Under the pieces are notes generated by a model. That model searched no databases, had not been told where the DNA came from, and was given only the letters and a program-made list of their open reading frames with translations. Made by a program: the position numbers and the translations under genes. Below, piece after piece: positions 11,988 to 22,110 of a stretch of DNA of 45,408 nucleotides (the first letter of the stretch is position 1; the number at the start of each line of letters is the position of its first letter). The stretch is taken from assembly GCF_000006405.1 (NCBI RefSeq), contig NW_003202570.1, positions 116,736-162,143 of the forward strand, in the 5' to 3' direction. The stretch is from Perkinsus marinus ATCC 50983. Lineage: Eukaryota > Perkinsozoa > Perkinsida > Perkinsidae.

Positions 11988-12254
11988 TTAGACAACATGA
12001 AAAGGTACCCAATTTTTGAGCTTCTCGACGAGCTGCTCTCCAGTGACAGCGTCGGTATGATGGACCATCACTTGGTTCTTCTCAATGTCGCAATCAACGC
12101 TCTCAACACCATCTACCTTGGTGAGGATGCGAGTTATCGCACCAGAGCAACCGGAACCTGATAGGAATATCATCAACCTAACCTATTCAGTAGAGTGAAC
12201 CAAGGATAACTTACATGTCATTCCAGCGCGAATCTCAGTGATCTTGTTTGCCAT
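11988..12254 (-). CDS. ATX1: ATX1-type copper chaperone, two exons
   Basis: Exon 1 (12254-12215) and exon 2 (12157-11988) join across a 57-nt GT-AG intron to encode 69 residues. The junction itself rebuilds the metal-binding loop MTCSGCSGAI, the MxCxxC motif of heavy-metal-associated (HMA) domains; neither exon alone has it. The protein begins MANKITEIRAGMTC and continues with the expected beta-alpha-beta pattern (VDGVESVDCDIEKNQVMVHH). Atx1/Atox1 proteins carry Cu(I) in the cytosol and hand it to P-type copper ATPases of the secretory route. Typical family length is 68-75 residues, so this is complete. The late loop where Atx1 usually has a Lys reads KLKNW, also typical. Confidence is high for family and exon structure. 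Confidence 0.93.
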
Positions 12255-13244
12255 AATTTACGAGAGTATGTAAAAATAACAACTAAAAAACTAGGATGAT
12301 GAAATGTAATAATGGGTATCGATTCCGCGTACTATGTACAAATACTTATTGTAAATTAATAAGAGAACATAACTACTTATTAGTGACTTCTAATTAGCTT
12401 TCTCACGACCCAGAACCTGTTATAATTCGATAAATTCTAAGAATTTCACACTAACGAATTAGACACGAAACTCCTAAAATATGTCATTTTAGGATAGCGA
12501 GTATTACAGCGAATCAGCTAAAGAATCGCTACACAATAAGGAGACAACATTGTCCTGGCGAATTTCCGGTATACAAACGTCCACTATCAGTACTAGTCAG
12601 ACGGTAAATTCAGGGGAAGTCGTCTCTGACTGCTGTATGTGATTCCACAGAGAACAGTATCATAAGACTTTTGAGGCACCTAGCAGATCAAATCGTGGAC
12701 AGAAAAATGCCCAAAATATCATGTAAGAGGTTTCCCGTCGAAGACTGCGAAAACTTGAAGTATAGGATAGAATATAATCGCTCGCAGATATTTCGGAAAT
12801 TATGAATAAGGCTATGTTTCTCATAGCGTTACCAGAGCACCACTATATTGCGATTTTCAAGAAAATCGAAAATATTGCGCTCGCCATTCTGATCGATATA
12901 CTGACCTCTAACGAGACTTGTCTGCTGAGAGCTGCAAGTTTCCAGTTGAACTATCGGCAGAGAGTAGGCCACAGTAGTTTGCGGGTATTGTCTTTCATTG
13001 TCCCTTCAGTGGCCTTCGTTTGATCGGTTGTGAAGGTTGATGAACACTGAACTCATCCCTCGTATAGTATAATACCCTACCACCCACGTGTGGAAGTATG
13101 TTGGGCCAAAATCGATCAACATCAGTCGAGGGGGTATCTTAGGTTCACGGACACAAGATACAAAATAGGTCCGATGGTAGACCATGTGCGTGCAATGCTA
13201 GTTTTCCTTCTTCCCGGTTACTGCTTCAACCGTCACGTATCACC
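12255..13244. other. Intergenic region between divergent genes
   Basis: Separates the start codons of the copper chaperone (-) and eIF2-alpha (+), so it should hold both promoters. It is AT-rich, and I see no convincing coding exon. A 73-codon open stretch at 12802-13023 lacks family resemblance. Confidence 0.4.
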
Positions 13245-15641
13245 ATGAGCTCCGAAGCCGCCCATCTCCATTGCCGTTTCTACCGAGAGCAATTCCCTGA
13301 GATTGACCAGTGCATTGTGGTAGTATAAAATATTCGATCTGAATCTTCGATTTCTTCTCCCTAGGCCTTAGTAAAGCAAGTCACTGACGTTGCAGCGTAT
13401 GTTTCCTTATGTGAATATGACGATATGGAGGGTATGGTTCAGCTTTCCGAGCTCTCTAAGAGGCGTATTAGATCTATTCCTAAGCTCATCAAAGTTGGAC
13501 GGTAAGTTTGAAGAGGTACTAATACCGACTGTATTGTCGCCACCATCAGTTTCGATACGTTTATGGTCTTACGAGTTGATAAGGAGAAGGGCTACATCGA
13601 CCTCTCTAAGAAGCGTGTGTCGCGCGAGGATGCTGAGGCCCTGGATGTGAAGTAATACTATCAACCTAGTCATCATTATCATTGGAGTTCTACCTGTTAA
13701 AGTGGCGTGATACTCGGTGAAAAAATCAGACTTTTGAGCTATGCAGTAGTCGTCGTGAAATCTGTTTTTCACTAGTGTTTTTCATATCACCGGTGAAACT
13801 CCATTATTATTATCATCATCATTTTAGGTATTCAAAGGCGAAGACTGTCCAGTCCATCATGAGGCATATAGCATCGACCCACGGCATGTCTCTAGAGGAG
13901 GCGTGTTCGAAGATCTCCTGGCCCCTCTACGATAGGTTCGGTCATGCTTATGATGGACTCTCTAAGCTTGTCGGGTAGTAGTATCCTCACATTAGTACTG
14001 GTGATGGCGCTTTCTCAGTGACAACGCGGATTTGAGCATTCTGGAGGGCCTCGAAATCACTCCGGAGGTTCGCGAGACTCTCCTTAATGTGGTCACCAGA
14101 CGAATGGCACCTCATCAGCTGAGGGTGAAGGCCAAGGTGGAGGTAATACAGTGTTGTCTGTGCTATTCATATCGAATGGGTGTATATACATAAAGATATG
14201 AGTAATGAAATGGAGTTTCACACGTTTTACGTGAAATGGCGTTTTACGATATTCGCGGTGATATGCAGTGTTTTGTGGAATATTTTTTCTCATATCACGG
14301 GTGAAACTTCAATGCATTATGAACCTATTGATATCATTTCGTGTATTGTCCCTCATGGTCTTCAGCAGTGTGGGAATATATGTTTGGTTTCCTCAACTGA
14401 GCTCGTAAATTTCCTCACTATACTTTGAAAAAAATTCACACGACTTTGGGTAGAAGTGTACCAAAATCAACGATAATTTCTCAAAATTTCTATATTCCTA
14501 GCAGCACATGTAGCTGACCATGTGCATGCATTCCCACACTGGTCCTAATTACTGATACAGAGTATTGGGAGTGCGTTTACAACTCGTTTGGAAATGAAAG
14601 CAGTGTAGGAAAATATGCACATGTTTAACTACATGTGTCGGTGACAAGATGAAAATTTCGAGGAAATTATAGTTGGTGTTTGTACACTTCTAGCCGAATT
14701 CATATGTAAACCCCCTATAATTAGCGATGAAATTCCGAAGATCAGCTGAGTTGTTTTAACAATAACACGAAAATTTTGAGAAAATTTTGCAAAATTTTAG
14801 TTTGTTTTCGTACACTTTACCCAAAAACTACTGAGCTCAGTTGAGGAGCGAACATATAGTCTTCCAACATTACATGACTCTGATCTCATGTAGCTAACGA
14901 TGTGTTTGTATGTTGACCTAATAGGTATCATGCTTCGATTATGAAGGTATAGAGGCAATCCAGAGGGCACTGATTGCCGGTCGAACGGTCGCTAATGACA
15001 ATTCTAAGGTGACTTTAACGGTGCTTCCTTGATCGCGTGGTATCGGAAATGGTCAGGTTGGTGATGATGAGTCGTTGAAGGCCACTACTACGGTGAAGCT
15101 GATTGCTCCTCCCCAGTATTACATTGTGACGACGTGCTCTTTGAGGGTGATAAGAATAACCATGACGATTTTCGGGTTATGTTCTATTGGATAGGACGTC
15201 GGGTTTGAGCGTATTGGTGCTTGCATTGACGCGATAAAGGAGTCCATTGAGAAGGAGGGAGGCACCTTCGCATTGAAACAAGCGTAGGGTGCTGGGGTAA
15301 AGTGAGGGGGTATCGGGTCGACTGGTCAGGCCTGAGCTCGTTGGACTGGATGAGGAAGAGCTGGCGAAGCAGAAGCGGGAGGAAGAGGTAGGAGAATTAA
15401 TTGTAGGTGTAAAAGTTGCATAAACTTTCTCTTGTCGTTGTTGTAGTCCGAATCTGAGAGTAGTGATTCTGAAGATGAGGATGAGGGAATGGGAGATGCT
15501 GAGAGTAAGTCAAACATTTCGAGGCTCTCTGGTCCGACATGGCTTCCTTTTTATACGGTTGGTGGGCTGATTGCAATTATTGATATTTGAATTTTTCTAT
15601 CAGTTGATGAAAGCGCTTTCGCTAAGGCCAATGAGGAGTAA
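13245..15641 (+). CDS. EIF2S1: Translation initiation factor eIF2 subunit alpha, 11 exons
   Basis: Exons 13245-13319, 13365-13501, 13550-13651, 13828-13974, 14019-14142, 14925-15008, 15057-15146, 15195-15283, 15330-15387, 15447-15504 and 15604-15641 sum to 1002 nt (333 residues), every junction in phase. The S1 domain at the N terminus ([27 protein letters not shown]) is followed by [11 protein letters not shown], which keeps the serine equal to human Ser51, the target of stress kinases, and then [16 protein letters not shown]. The central helical domain and the alpha/beta domain ([25 protein letters not shown]) follow, and the tail is acidic ([10 protein letters not shown]). eIF2 brings initiator tRNA to the 40S subunit; phosphorylation of this serine blocks recycling by eIF2B. 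Introns are 44-59 nt except numbers 3 (176), 5 (782) and 10 (99); 3 and 5 are swollen by repeats. Confidence 0.96.
13684..13802. repeat. MITE-like repeat, family A, in eIF2-alpha intron 3
   Basis: A 119-bp unit with imperfect inverted ends (GGAGTTCTACC... and ...GGTGAAACTCC). It sits in an intron whose remaining 57 nt equal a normal intron of this gene. The flanks may carry an ATT target-site duplication, which would fit a small non-autonomous DNA transposon. Confidence 0.65.
14212..14310. repeat. MITE-like repeat, family A, in eIF2-alpha intron 5
   Basis: A second copy with ends GGAGTTTCAC and GTGAAACTTC and the shared core TTACGTGAA, GATATTCGCGGTGATATGCAG. The ends and the core match the copy at 25461 closely and the intron-3 copy more loosely. 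Confidence 0.65.
14379..14541 (+). repeat. Dispersed repeat family B, copy 1 (eIF2-alpha intron 5)
   Basis: About 160 bp starting near TTTCCTCAACTGAGCTC, with an internal GGGTAGAAGTGTAC and an end at CATGTAGCTGACCATGTGC and CCCACAC. These words recur in the same order in eight other copies in this window. Confidence 0.65.
14596..14754 (-). repeat. Dispersed repeat family B, copy 2, reversed
   Basis: Contains GCACATG and AACTACATGTGTCGG at one end and GATCAGCTGAG at the other. This is the reverse order and strand of copy 1, and it lies in the same intron. Confidence 0.6.
14770..14870 (-). repeat. Dispersed repeat family B, copy 3, partial and reversed
   Basis: Shares AAAATTTTAGTTTGTTTTCGTACACTT with the neighbouring copy and ends GAGCTCAGTTGAGGAGCGAACATATA. 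It lacks the ACATGTAGTTGACC end. Confidence 0.5.
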
Positions 15642-16896
15642 TGTATACGACTTGAAAGAAAGAGGCCATTACAGTTTCCTCTATTGTGGTGTATTGCGTT
15701 GACCATTATCCTAGAGATGCTCAAAGTGTGTGTTTGGCCTGATCGTTAGTGGTATGGATTAGTAAGCAGGAGGTAGCTGGTTCGATCCCTACAGTTGTTA
15801 CCTATATCCGATCATGGAGGCTCGGAAATAGGAAGGGCTGTTCAAGGGAGGTTTCTTTGCCGCCTACTTGTGTAGTAGCAATCCTATGTACTATATTCGA
15901 CGGATCTCTGCGTGGTGGTCGGTCCCACTTTCCTAGTTGAGGGCTCGGTGAATTTGGTCAGTCTATTGATGGTTATGTGAGAGTATATGGTCGGTCTTGA
16001 TTGTTCCATGTGGTCCTGTGGACTGATATGTAGTGCAAATGAGATCCCCTCAACTTGCCTGTCTTGCCACTATGGTGATTTAAATTTCTCCTACGATTTT
16101 CCGGGATGATCCGGTTCATATTGTCTGATGTATCTAACTAGTGACGTCATCGGTTACCCTACTCTTGCTCCTAAAGCGAAGATAAGACGATTTACTCAGA
16201 GGCGACGAGCTCGATAGCGCCTTTTTTTCGACAGGATGGAAGCTGATTCTCGTATGGTATTTGCCAGAGTACGTTGCTTAGGCGTATATCTACTGTTCTC
16301 TGCAATGCTACGATGGGACGCTTTCGAATGTAGTCTGCTAAGTGCAGCAATCTGGCTAGGCTTTAGTGGCCGCCGAAACTCTCCTCGAGTTTTCGGCGAG
16401 AATCAATTCCAGTGTGTGGTCACGAGCTGTTGAAAGGGGCTTATTTTCTAATTTCGGGCGCAACCTATCAGCTGTGGGGTTGTACCGTGGCCTATGCACG
16501 AGCCGTGCAGGTGCGGAGGACTGTCGGAAAAACATGCACATGGTCAACTACACTCTGAGGGAATTCCCATTGGTTTTAGTAGACTACTCAAACTTGTATA
16601 ATTAGTGAAGAAACTGTCGGGCTCAACCGAAGAAAGCGAACATATACTCCTCGCAGGGTAGTTGGGGTTTGGTGACCGCGAGTAAACTATCCTTAAGAAC
16701 ATTCTGACGACTTAACAAAGTGGGCCATTTTTCTCTTGCGATGAGAAGAATACATATCACAATAATGAAATTGATATTCTAGTCAAGTATGATGTTCAAG
16801 TCGGTTGTTGGGTTAGCACTGGTATTACTCGTGTGGAAAAACACCGGGTGCGGGGATCGAACCTGCGTCTTCTGTTTTAGTTCCTGCTTCGCCCCT
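15642..16896. other. Region without a recognised gene; tRNA-like B-box word
   Basis: Follows the eIF2-alpha stop codon. At 15779-15789 GGTTCGATCCC matches a polymerase III B box, about 38 bp downstream of a TTAGTGG word like a degenerate A box; no cloverleaf can be folded, so it may be a decayed tRNA or a tRNA-derived SINE. A reversed copy of repeat family B lies at 16525-16655. Near 16370-16400 the sequence forms an imperfect hairpin around CTCGAG. Confidence 0.35.
16525..16655 (-). repeat. Dispersed repeat family B, copy 4, reversed
   Basis: Begins ACATGCACATGGTCAACTAC and ends AAGAAAGCGAACATATACTCC, matching the outer parts of the copy at 23805. Confidence 0.5.
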
Positions 16897-18954
16897 ATGA
16901 CCAGTCCGCGGTCTTCCTTCCGAATACGGCGGCCCAAGCAGCGATGGCTCTGTATAGTTCCCCTTGCATTCACACTTTTATTTCTCTTCCTGCTACTGTC
17001 CAACTCCCCGATTCACACTGTGTCCTCTCTGCGCGGTCCTGATCCATCTCACCCGTTACCAACCCCCAAGGCGACCTCGGCCGCCGACTCTTTGTCGGGT
17101 TCTACCTCAGCGTATCTGAGAGCTGATCAGCTGACTGACCCGTGGAGTGGTAGGCCTATTACGACCGACTACATCGCCCTCGAGAACCCCTCGGATCGTC
17201 CTCACCTTTGGACGACCATTCAGTGCACAGGAAGCAATCTGAACCGGAGTTGCATTTTCGACAACTTTTACTATGTATCGTCCGAAGAGAAGTTCCACAT
17301 AGTTCTTCCGTCGAGTTCCCGAATACGGTCGTCGCCGTACACTGGTCGGCCCGTTGACGTTGATAAGGACCCGGTCCTGCCTGGCCCGTATGATGGGTCT
17401 ATGGTCACCGAATCGGGAGTGAAAATGCTCATCGAGGGCTGTAGCGACTTCTTTATGGGTGATGTTGATTATGAACCGACTGGTAACCGCTTCGAGCCAC
17501 TCATACACATCTTCGATTCGCCCTTGGATGCCGAAATGTGGATAATGCATCATACCATGACAGGAGCAACTTTCCGTCCTGGCCTGACTGTTTACGGTTT
17601 CGCTCTCTACATGCATAACGTTGGACATGCACTTTACGATGGACTCTACCCTATGTTCGTATCGATGTTGAGATTTGGCTATGGAGCTGCTGATGTGAAC
17701 GTGTTGTTCAAAATGGTATATAACGGCGTATTAAGACCTGGCATGCACGTCATTGGTGACGACATCGCGCCTGTTTTCGGCGGTGGTACATATACTCATC
17801 TCGATGACCTCACGGATGGTCTGTACCGGTTTCAAAGGATCATAGTAGGCTCGCGCCGGATGGCCCATCGATCGTTTAATACGTACAGTACTTTACCTGG
17901 TTCATATACGTATGAAAATTCTCTGTGGTATTTCTCTCGACGTTTGCAAGCTCGCTATGGTTTGATCGACTCGAAGACGGCTATGGATCCTGCGGCCGAG
18001 GTCAAAACTGGCGTGTCCAGTGGTGGGTGTAAAGGCGTTATCACTGACAATAAGAGATTTGATGATACTGATAGGAAGATGTTCTTCGACTTGATTGAGA
18101 AGCTCAAGGATGAGGATGTTTGTGACTTTACGTTTGTTGATTGGAAAAAGTATACCTTCGAGGAACAACTCGAAATATTCACTAATTCTGATGTCTATGT
18201 CAGTGGGGTTGGCACTGGTATCACGAGAGCTCATCTGACCAAGCCTGGTGGAGCTGTGGTGAATTTAGGCGAACTTGAGAAATTTGGCATCCCCGAACGA
18301 GTTCAGATTTCTTATCGTGACGTTCAGTTTGCGGCTGGAGCGCCCTACTTGCAAGCCCTCTATTATCCTGCTAAGTTATGGAACGTTTATGGTAGACTAC
18401 AACCGGAAGCCGTCGAGCTGATCGTACGACAAGCTGTGAACATTGTGAAGCAGGGATGGTCACTGCCACGACCGCTCGAAAATGGTATTTCCATCGTGGG
18501 TGAAGCTATGGCTAAGTACTGCCAAGCCAGTCCGAGTGATTGTTACGAGCTCGAGAGTGAATTGAATATAGATGATCGACCGGCCTTGGACGATCCCTGG
18601 TGTTCTCTCTGTATGTGGCCTGATTACATAGGCTTGGACACTATGTGGAGAGCTGATACTACCTGTGAGTGGTATGACAAAACTCGGCAATGTAAATTGA
18701 ATTATGCTCTTTACGATACGTGTCGGTCACCAGACCATATGGCTTTTGATGCCAAGTGTCACGAAGATAGTCGTTCAGCGATGATGGAAGTGCGTGAACG
18801 TTTATTGTCGGAAAAAGCGCGTGAATTGGGCGTGACAGTAGCAGAGTTAACTCCCCAACAAGCAACGGAAGCACTACTGAACGCGTCCCCACCAAACTGC
18901 CCACCGACCTACCGTTCCGGTGAGGAGTGTTGGTGTAAGGCGTTAGTATGGTAG
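16897..18954 (+). CDS. GT61-like type II membrane glycosyltransferase, first of a tandem pair
   Basis: From the ATG at 16897 the product has 685 residues and no intron. An upstream in-frame ATG (16789) would add 36 residues that look unlike a leader and overlap a tRNA-like word, so I prefer 16897. A short basic N terminus (RRPKQRW) precedes one membrane anchor (about residues 20-35), the layout of a Golgi type II enzyme. Blocks typical of GT61/DUF563 follow: NRSCIFDNFYY, HNVGHALYDGLYPMF (compare the N-x2-H-x2-D-x-L-x-P motif) and VSGVGTGITRAHLTKPGG (compare the GAS/GAG-H-LxxPG motif). The C-terminal 130 residues are Cys- and Trp-rich and end LVW. Acceptor and sugar donor are unknown; GT61 enzymes commonly transfer GlcNAc or xylose. 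The next gene is a clear paralog, starting 134 bp after this stop. Confidence 0.72.
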   Translation: MTSPRSSFRIRRPKQRWLCIVPLAFTLLFLFLLLSNSPIHTVSSLRGPDPSHPLPTPKATSAADSLSGSTSAYLRADQLTDPWSGRPITTDYIALENPSDRPHLWTTIQCTGSNLNRSCIFDNFYYVSSEEKFHIVLPSSSRIRSSPYTGRPVDVDKDPVLPGPYDGSMVTESGVKMLIEGCSDFFMGDVDYEPTGNRFEPLIHIFDSPLDAEMWIMHHTMTGATFRPGLTVYGFALYMHNVGHALYDGLYPMFVSMLRFGYGAADVNVLFKMVYNGVLRPGMHVIGDDIAPVFGGGTYTHLDDLTDGLYRFQRIIVGSRRMAHRSFNTYSTLPGSYTYENSLWYFSRRLQARYGLIDSKTAMDPAAEVKTGVSSGGCKGVITDNKRFDDTDRKMFFDLIEKLKDEDVCDFTFVDWKKYTFEEQLEIFTNSDVYVSGVGTGITRAHLTKPGGAVVNLGELEKFGIPERVQISYRDVQFAAGAPYLQALYYPAKLWNVYGRLQPEAVELIVRQAVNIVKQGWSLPRPLENGISIVGEAMAKYCQASPSDCYELESELNIDDRPALDDPWCSLCMWPDYIGLDTMWRADTTCEWYDKTRQCKLNYALYDTCRSPDHMAFDAKCHEDSRSAMMEVRERLLSEKARELGVTVAELTPQQATEALLNASPPNCPPTYRSGEECWCKALVW

Positions 18955-19088
18955 TGATTATTTCCTGTTACTTAGTATTGTCTTATATGTACCTGTTTTT
19001 CATCATTGTCATATCGTCCATTTCGCCAGGGGTTGCGTTTGGTCTTTCCGGGACTTGTTTTTTTTACAGTTTCTCAGTCGGTATTTGT

Positions 19089-21110
19089 ATGTTCCGTAGT
19101 GTGGTAAGGCAAGGTCAGCAGAGGTTCCTGTCATGTTACTTTCGCCGTAGTCTATCACGGCTAATCCCATTTCTAGTGGTCCCACTGCTGACTCTGGTTG
19201 GCCTATACATTATCTTTGGCATACCACACCTTGATTACTTCGGCCACTATCTTCGAGGGCATTCTAACCCAACTGCTCGTGCTGGCAATCTCGTTCGCGC
19301 CGATCAGCTCGTGAACCCGCTGAATGGTCGCCCTACTACTGTTGATTACTTCTTTCCTGAAGGAGCAGAAAAAGAAGGAAATGTTTGGAGTGCGGTTCAA
19401 TGCACTGGTAGCACAGTTAACCGGACGTGCATCTTTGACAACCTCTACTACAGTAAGACTGAGGATATGTTCTATCTATTGCTACCTCGGAAAGGAGAGG
19501 TACGGTCGGCGCCATATTTTCAACGCCCCGTGTCACCACTGGTCGATCCTGTCGTCCCTGGGCCCTACGACGGCCTCGTTTCAGCCGATCGCATTCGCGG
19601 TCTCACAAGAAACTGTTCCTCGTTTTTCATGGGAGATGTACACTATGATCCGATCGGGCGACCGTTTTCTCCCAAACTTGTGTTTTTCGAAGATGTTTTT
19701 GCCCTCCAACACTGGCTTGACCAGCGGTCGTGGAAACCAACGAACGTTGATGGCGTTACTATCTACGGCTACGCCCTTTACGCTCATAATGTCGGCCATG
19801 TTATGTACGACGCTCTTTACCCGCTGTTCGTGTCGATGATCCGCTTTGGGTACGGCGACGCTGATGTGAATGTTCTTATGAAAGTTGAGGACCGCTTCAA
19901 TGGCAAGAAGTTCCTCTGCGACGAATTTTGGCCTAAATTCGGTGGCGGCAAATACAGCCGTTTGAACGACTTGACACGGCCTATCTATCGCTTTCAAAGA
20001 GTTATTGTTGGCTCACGTAAAATGGCCCATAGGAGTTTCAATACTGATACTACTATGCCTGGATCTTATACTTATGAGAATGCTTTATACATGTACACAC
20101 AGCGCATTCTTGCCCGGTATGGCATCAACGATGTTGCTTCTTCAAGAGGCAGTAGTATGGTCCCGATTGACCACGGTGAAAACGGTTGTCGAGGCGTTAT
20201 TGTTGACAATAAGAGGTTTACTGATACTGAACGGGCTATGCTCGAATCGATCGCTGCTCATTCGGCTGAAGATCTCGACTGTGACATTACGTTCATACGG
20301 TGGGAGAGGTATGCGTTTGAGGAGCAGCTGAAGATCTTTTCTGAGGCCAACGTGTACATCAGTGGTGTCGGCACTGGTATCACTCGATCGCATTTTATCA
20401 AGCCTGGTGGTGTCGTTGTAAATCTCGGTGAAATGGACAGATACGGAACCCCTCCCCGACTGCAACCAGGCTACAAGGACGTCCAATTTGCCGTTGGTTC
20501 GCCACACTTGAATGCGCTCTATTACCCTATGAAGCTACTTAATATGTACGGTGAACTACAAGAAGAGGCAGTCAGGAATCTGGTCAGGCAAGCGGTGCAA
20601 CTCGTGCGGCGAGGATTCCCCATTCCTCGGCCGTTGAAAGATGGTTTGGCACCGACCGGCCTTGCTATGGTAGAGTACTGCGAGGCAAGCCCAGAGGCAT
20701 GCGAGGATCTCGGTGGTCAACTCAGTGTTGAAGAAGTTGCCGGCAATAGTGTATGGTGTGCCTTCTGTACGTGGCCAGACTTCTTTGGGCTCGACCCTAT
20801 GTGGCGGAAAGGGACAAGTTGTATGAAAGAAGGAGAACCTCTGCAATGTCGGCTCGATTATGATCTCTATGATCGAGTCCGAGACCCCAACCAGATAGCG
20901 TTTGATGCAGTTTGTCACGAGTCGGCCCGACCTCGAATGCAGACCTTGAAGAAGAAACTGCTGGATCTCCAAGCGGCACGGCTGGGTGTTAAGACTAGTG
21001 ATCTCACTGATGCCGAAGCGACCTTTGCGATGATGCAAGGATCGCCGCCTGATTGCCCACCGGTCTATAAGCCTCAAGAGGAATGCTTCTGTTTACCGCT
21101 TGTATGGTGA
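19089..21110 (+). CDS. GT61-like type II membrane glycosyltransferase, second of a tandem pair
   Basis: From the ATG at 19089 it has 673 residues. An earlier ATG overlapping the previous stop (18948) would add a very hydrophobic 47-residue stretch; I prefer 19089 because it gives a basic N terminus (QGQQRFLSCYFRRSLSR) followed by one anchor (LIPFLVVPLLTLVGLYIIFG). It lines up with the upstream gene along its whole length: NRTCIFDNLYY, HNVGHVMYDALYPLF, RSFNTDTTMPGSYTYENALY, VSGVGTGITRSHF-like ISGVGTGITRSHFIKPGG, then CTWPDFFGLDPMWR and the same end LVW. Intronless like its neighbour. The high similarity over about 640 residues indicates a tandem duplication with later divergence, possibly of acceptor choice. 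The GT61 assignment rests on the motif pattern, not on a search. Confidence 0.72.
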   Translation: MFRSVVRQGQQRFLSCYFRRSLSRLIPFLVVPLLTLVGLYIIFGIPHLDYFGHYLRGHSNPTARAGNLVRADQLVNPLNGRPTTVDYFFPEGAEKEGNVWSAVQCTGSTVNRTCIFDNLYYSKTEDMFYLLLPRKGEVRSAPYFQRPVSPLVDPVVPGPYDGLVSADRIRGLTRNCSSFFMGDVHYDPIGRPFSPKLVFFEDVFALQHWLDQRSWKPTNVDGVTIYGYALYAHNVGHVMYDALYPLFVSMIRFGYGDADVNVLMKVEDRFNGKKFLCDEFWPKFGGGKYSRLNDLTRPIYRFQRVIVGSRKMAHRSFNTDTTMPGSYTYENALYMYTQRILARYGINDVASSRGSSMVPIDHGENGCRGVIVDNKRFTDTERAMLESIAAHSAEDLDCDITFIRWERYAFEEQLKIFSEANVYISGVGTGITRSHFIKPGGVVVNLGEMDRYGTPPRLQPGYKDVQFAVGSPHLNALYYPMKLLNMYGELQEEAVRNLVRQAVQLVRRGFPIPRPLKDGLAPTGLAMVEYCEASPEACEDLGGQLSVEEVAGNSVWCAFCTWPDFFGLDPMWRKGTSCMKEGEPLQCRLDYDLYDRVRDPNQIAFDAVCHESARPRMQTLKKKLLDLQAARLGVKTSDLTDAEATFAMMQGSPPDCPPVYKPQEECFCLPLVW

Positions 21111-21423
21111 CTGCGATGTATATACAGCGACTATTTGTACCATATGATAGTGTCCGTAGATTCGTTCATACGGTTACTTTCCGATCTACCATTGCTCCTA
21201 TTAAGCCCATCGGGTATTGAGTTGCAAGTCATTGGTGACACACTCGCACTCCTATTGGGCCCCCTCCCTAGACTCCAAAGGTAGGCCCACGTTGAAACCA
21301 GGTGTGAAATTGTCCAGGGTTGATGTGAATCATTCGAGTTGTGAGTGAGGCCGGGTCTATCAGACCAGGAGCTTTAGCCGTGCAGACGATATGGATCTTC
21401 CCATCCCGTGCTTACGCGAAATC
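21111..21423. other. Downstream region of the glycosyltransferase pair
   Basis: No gene seen. The right end grades into degenerate copies of the 56-bp minisatellite. Confidence 0.4.
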
Positions 21424-22110
21424 GATTGTATCAAGACATATCTTGAGGCTATGGCATAGGCACCCGGTCGATGGGATCAATTGTACTAGGGTATATCTCG
21501 GGATGGTGGTATATGCGCCCACCCGATAGAAGCAATTGTACTAGGAGATATCTTGAGGCTATGGCATAGGCACCCGGTCGGATGGAATTGATTGTATTAA
21601 GGCACATCTTGGGGTTGTGCCTAGGGGTCCTGCCCGATGGAATCAATTATATCAAGGCATATTTTGATTGTACTAAGCCATATCTTGGGGTCGTGACATA
21701 GATACCCCACCCAATACACTTGATTGTACTAAGCCATATCTTGGGGTCGTGGCATAGATGCCCCTCCCAATACACTTGATTGTACTAAGCCATATCTTGG
21801 GGTCGTGGCATAGATGCCCCTCCCAATACACTTGATTGTACTAAGCCATATCTTGGGGTCGTGGCATAGATGCCCCACCCAATACACTTGATTGTACTAA
21901 GCCATATCTTGGGGTTGTGGCATAGATGCCCCACCCAATACACTTGATTGTACTAAGCCATATCTTGGGCTCGTGGCATAGATACCCCACCCAATACACT
22001 TGATTGTACTGAGCCATATCTTGGGGTTGTGGCATAGATGCCCCTCCCAATACACTTGATTGTACTGAGCCATATCTTGGGGTTGTGGCATAGATGCCCC
22101 TCCCAATGAT
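21424..22110. repeat. Minisatellite, 56-bp unit, about a dozen copies
   Basis: The unit contains TGATTGTACTAAGCCATATC and GGGGTCGTGGCATAGATGCC; starts at 21721, 21777 and 21833 are exactly 56 bp apart. Units from about 21665 on are nearly identical, while those before it (21424-21664) are diverged, so the array grew at its right side. Differences such as GTACTAAG versus GTACTGAG mark subtypes. Confidence 0.95.

Noticed and set aside
12802-13023. 73-codon plus-strand ORF
   Set aside because: AT-rich, partly hydrophobic by composition, no family resemblance and placed in the promoter region of eIF2-alpha.
16789-16896. Upstream in-frame ATG of the first glycosyltransferase
   Set aside because: The added 36 residues look like a second hydrophobic leader plus a Cys-rich stretch, overlap a tRNA-like word and are not matched in the paralog.
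17107-21077. Antisense open frames of 100-170 codons opposite the glycosyltransferase genes
   Set aside because: They mirror codon bias of the sense genes and show no family resemblance.
21424-22110. Possible CRISPR-like array
   Set aside because: Units are contiguous with no unique spacers, and the genome is eukaryotic; it is a minisatellite.
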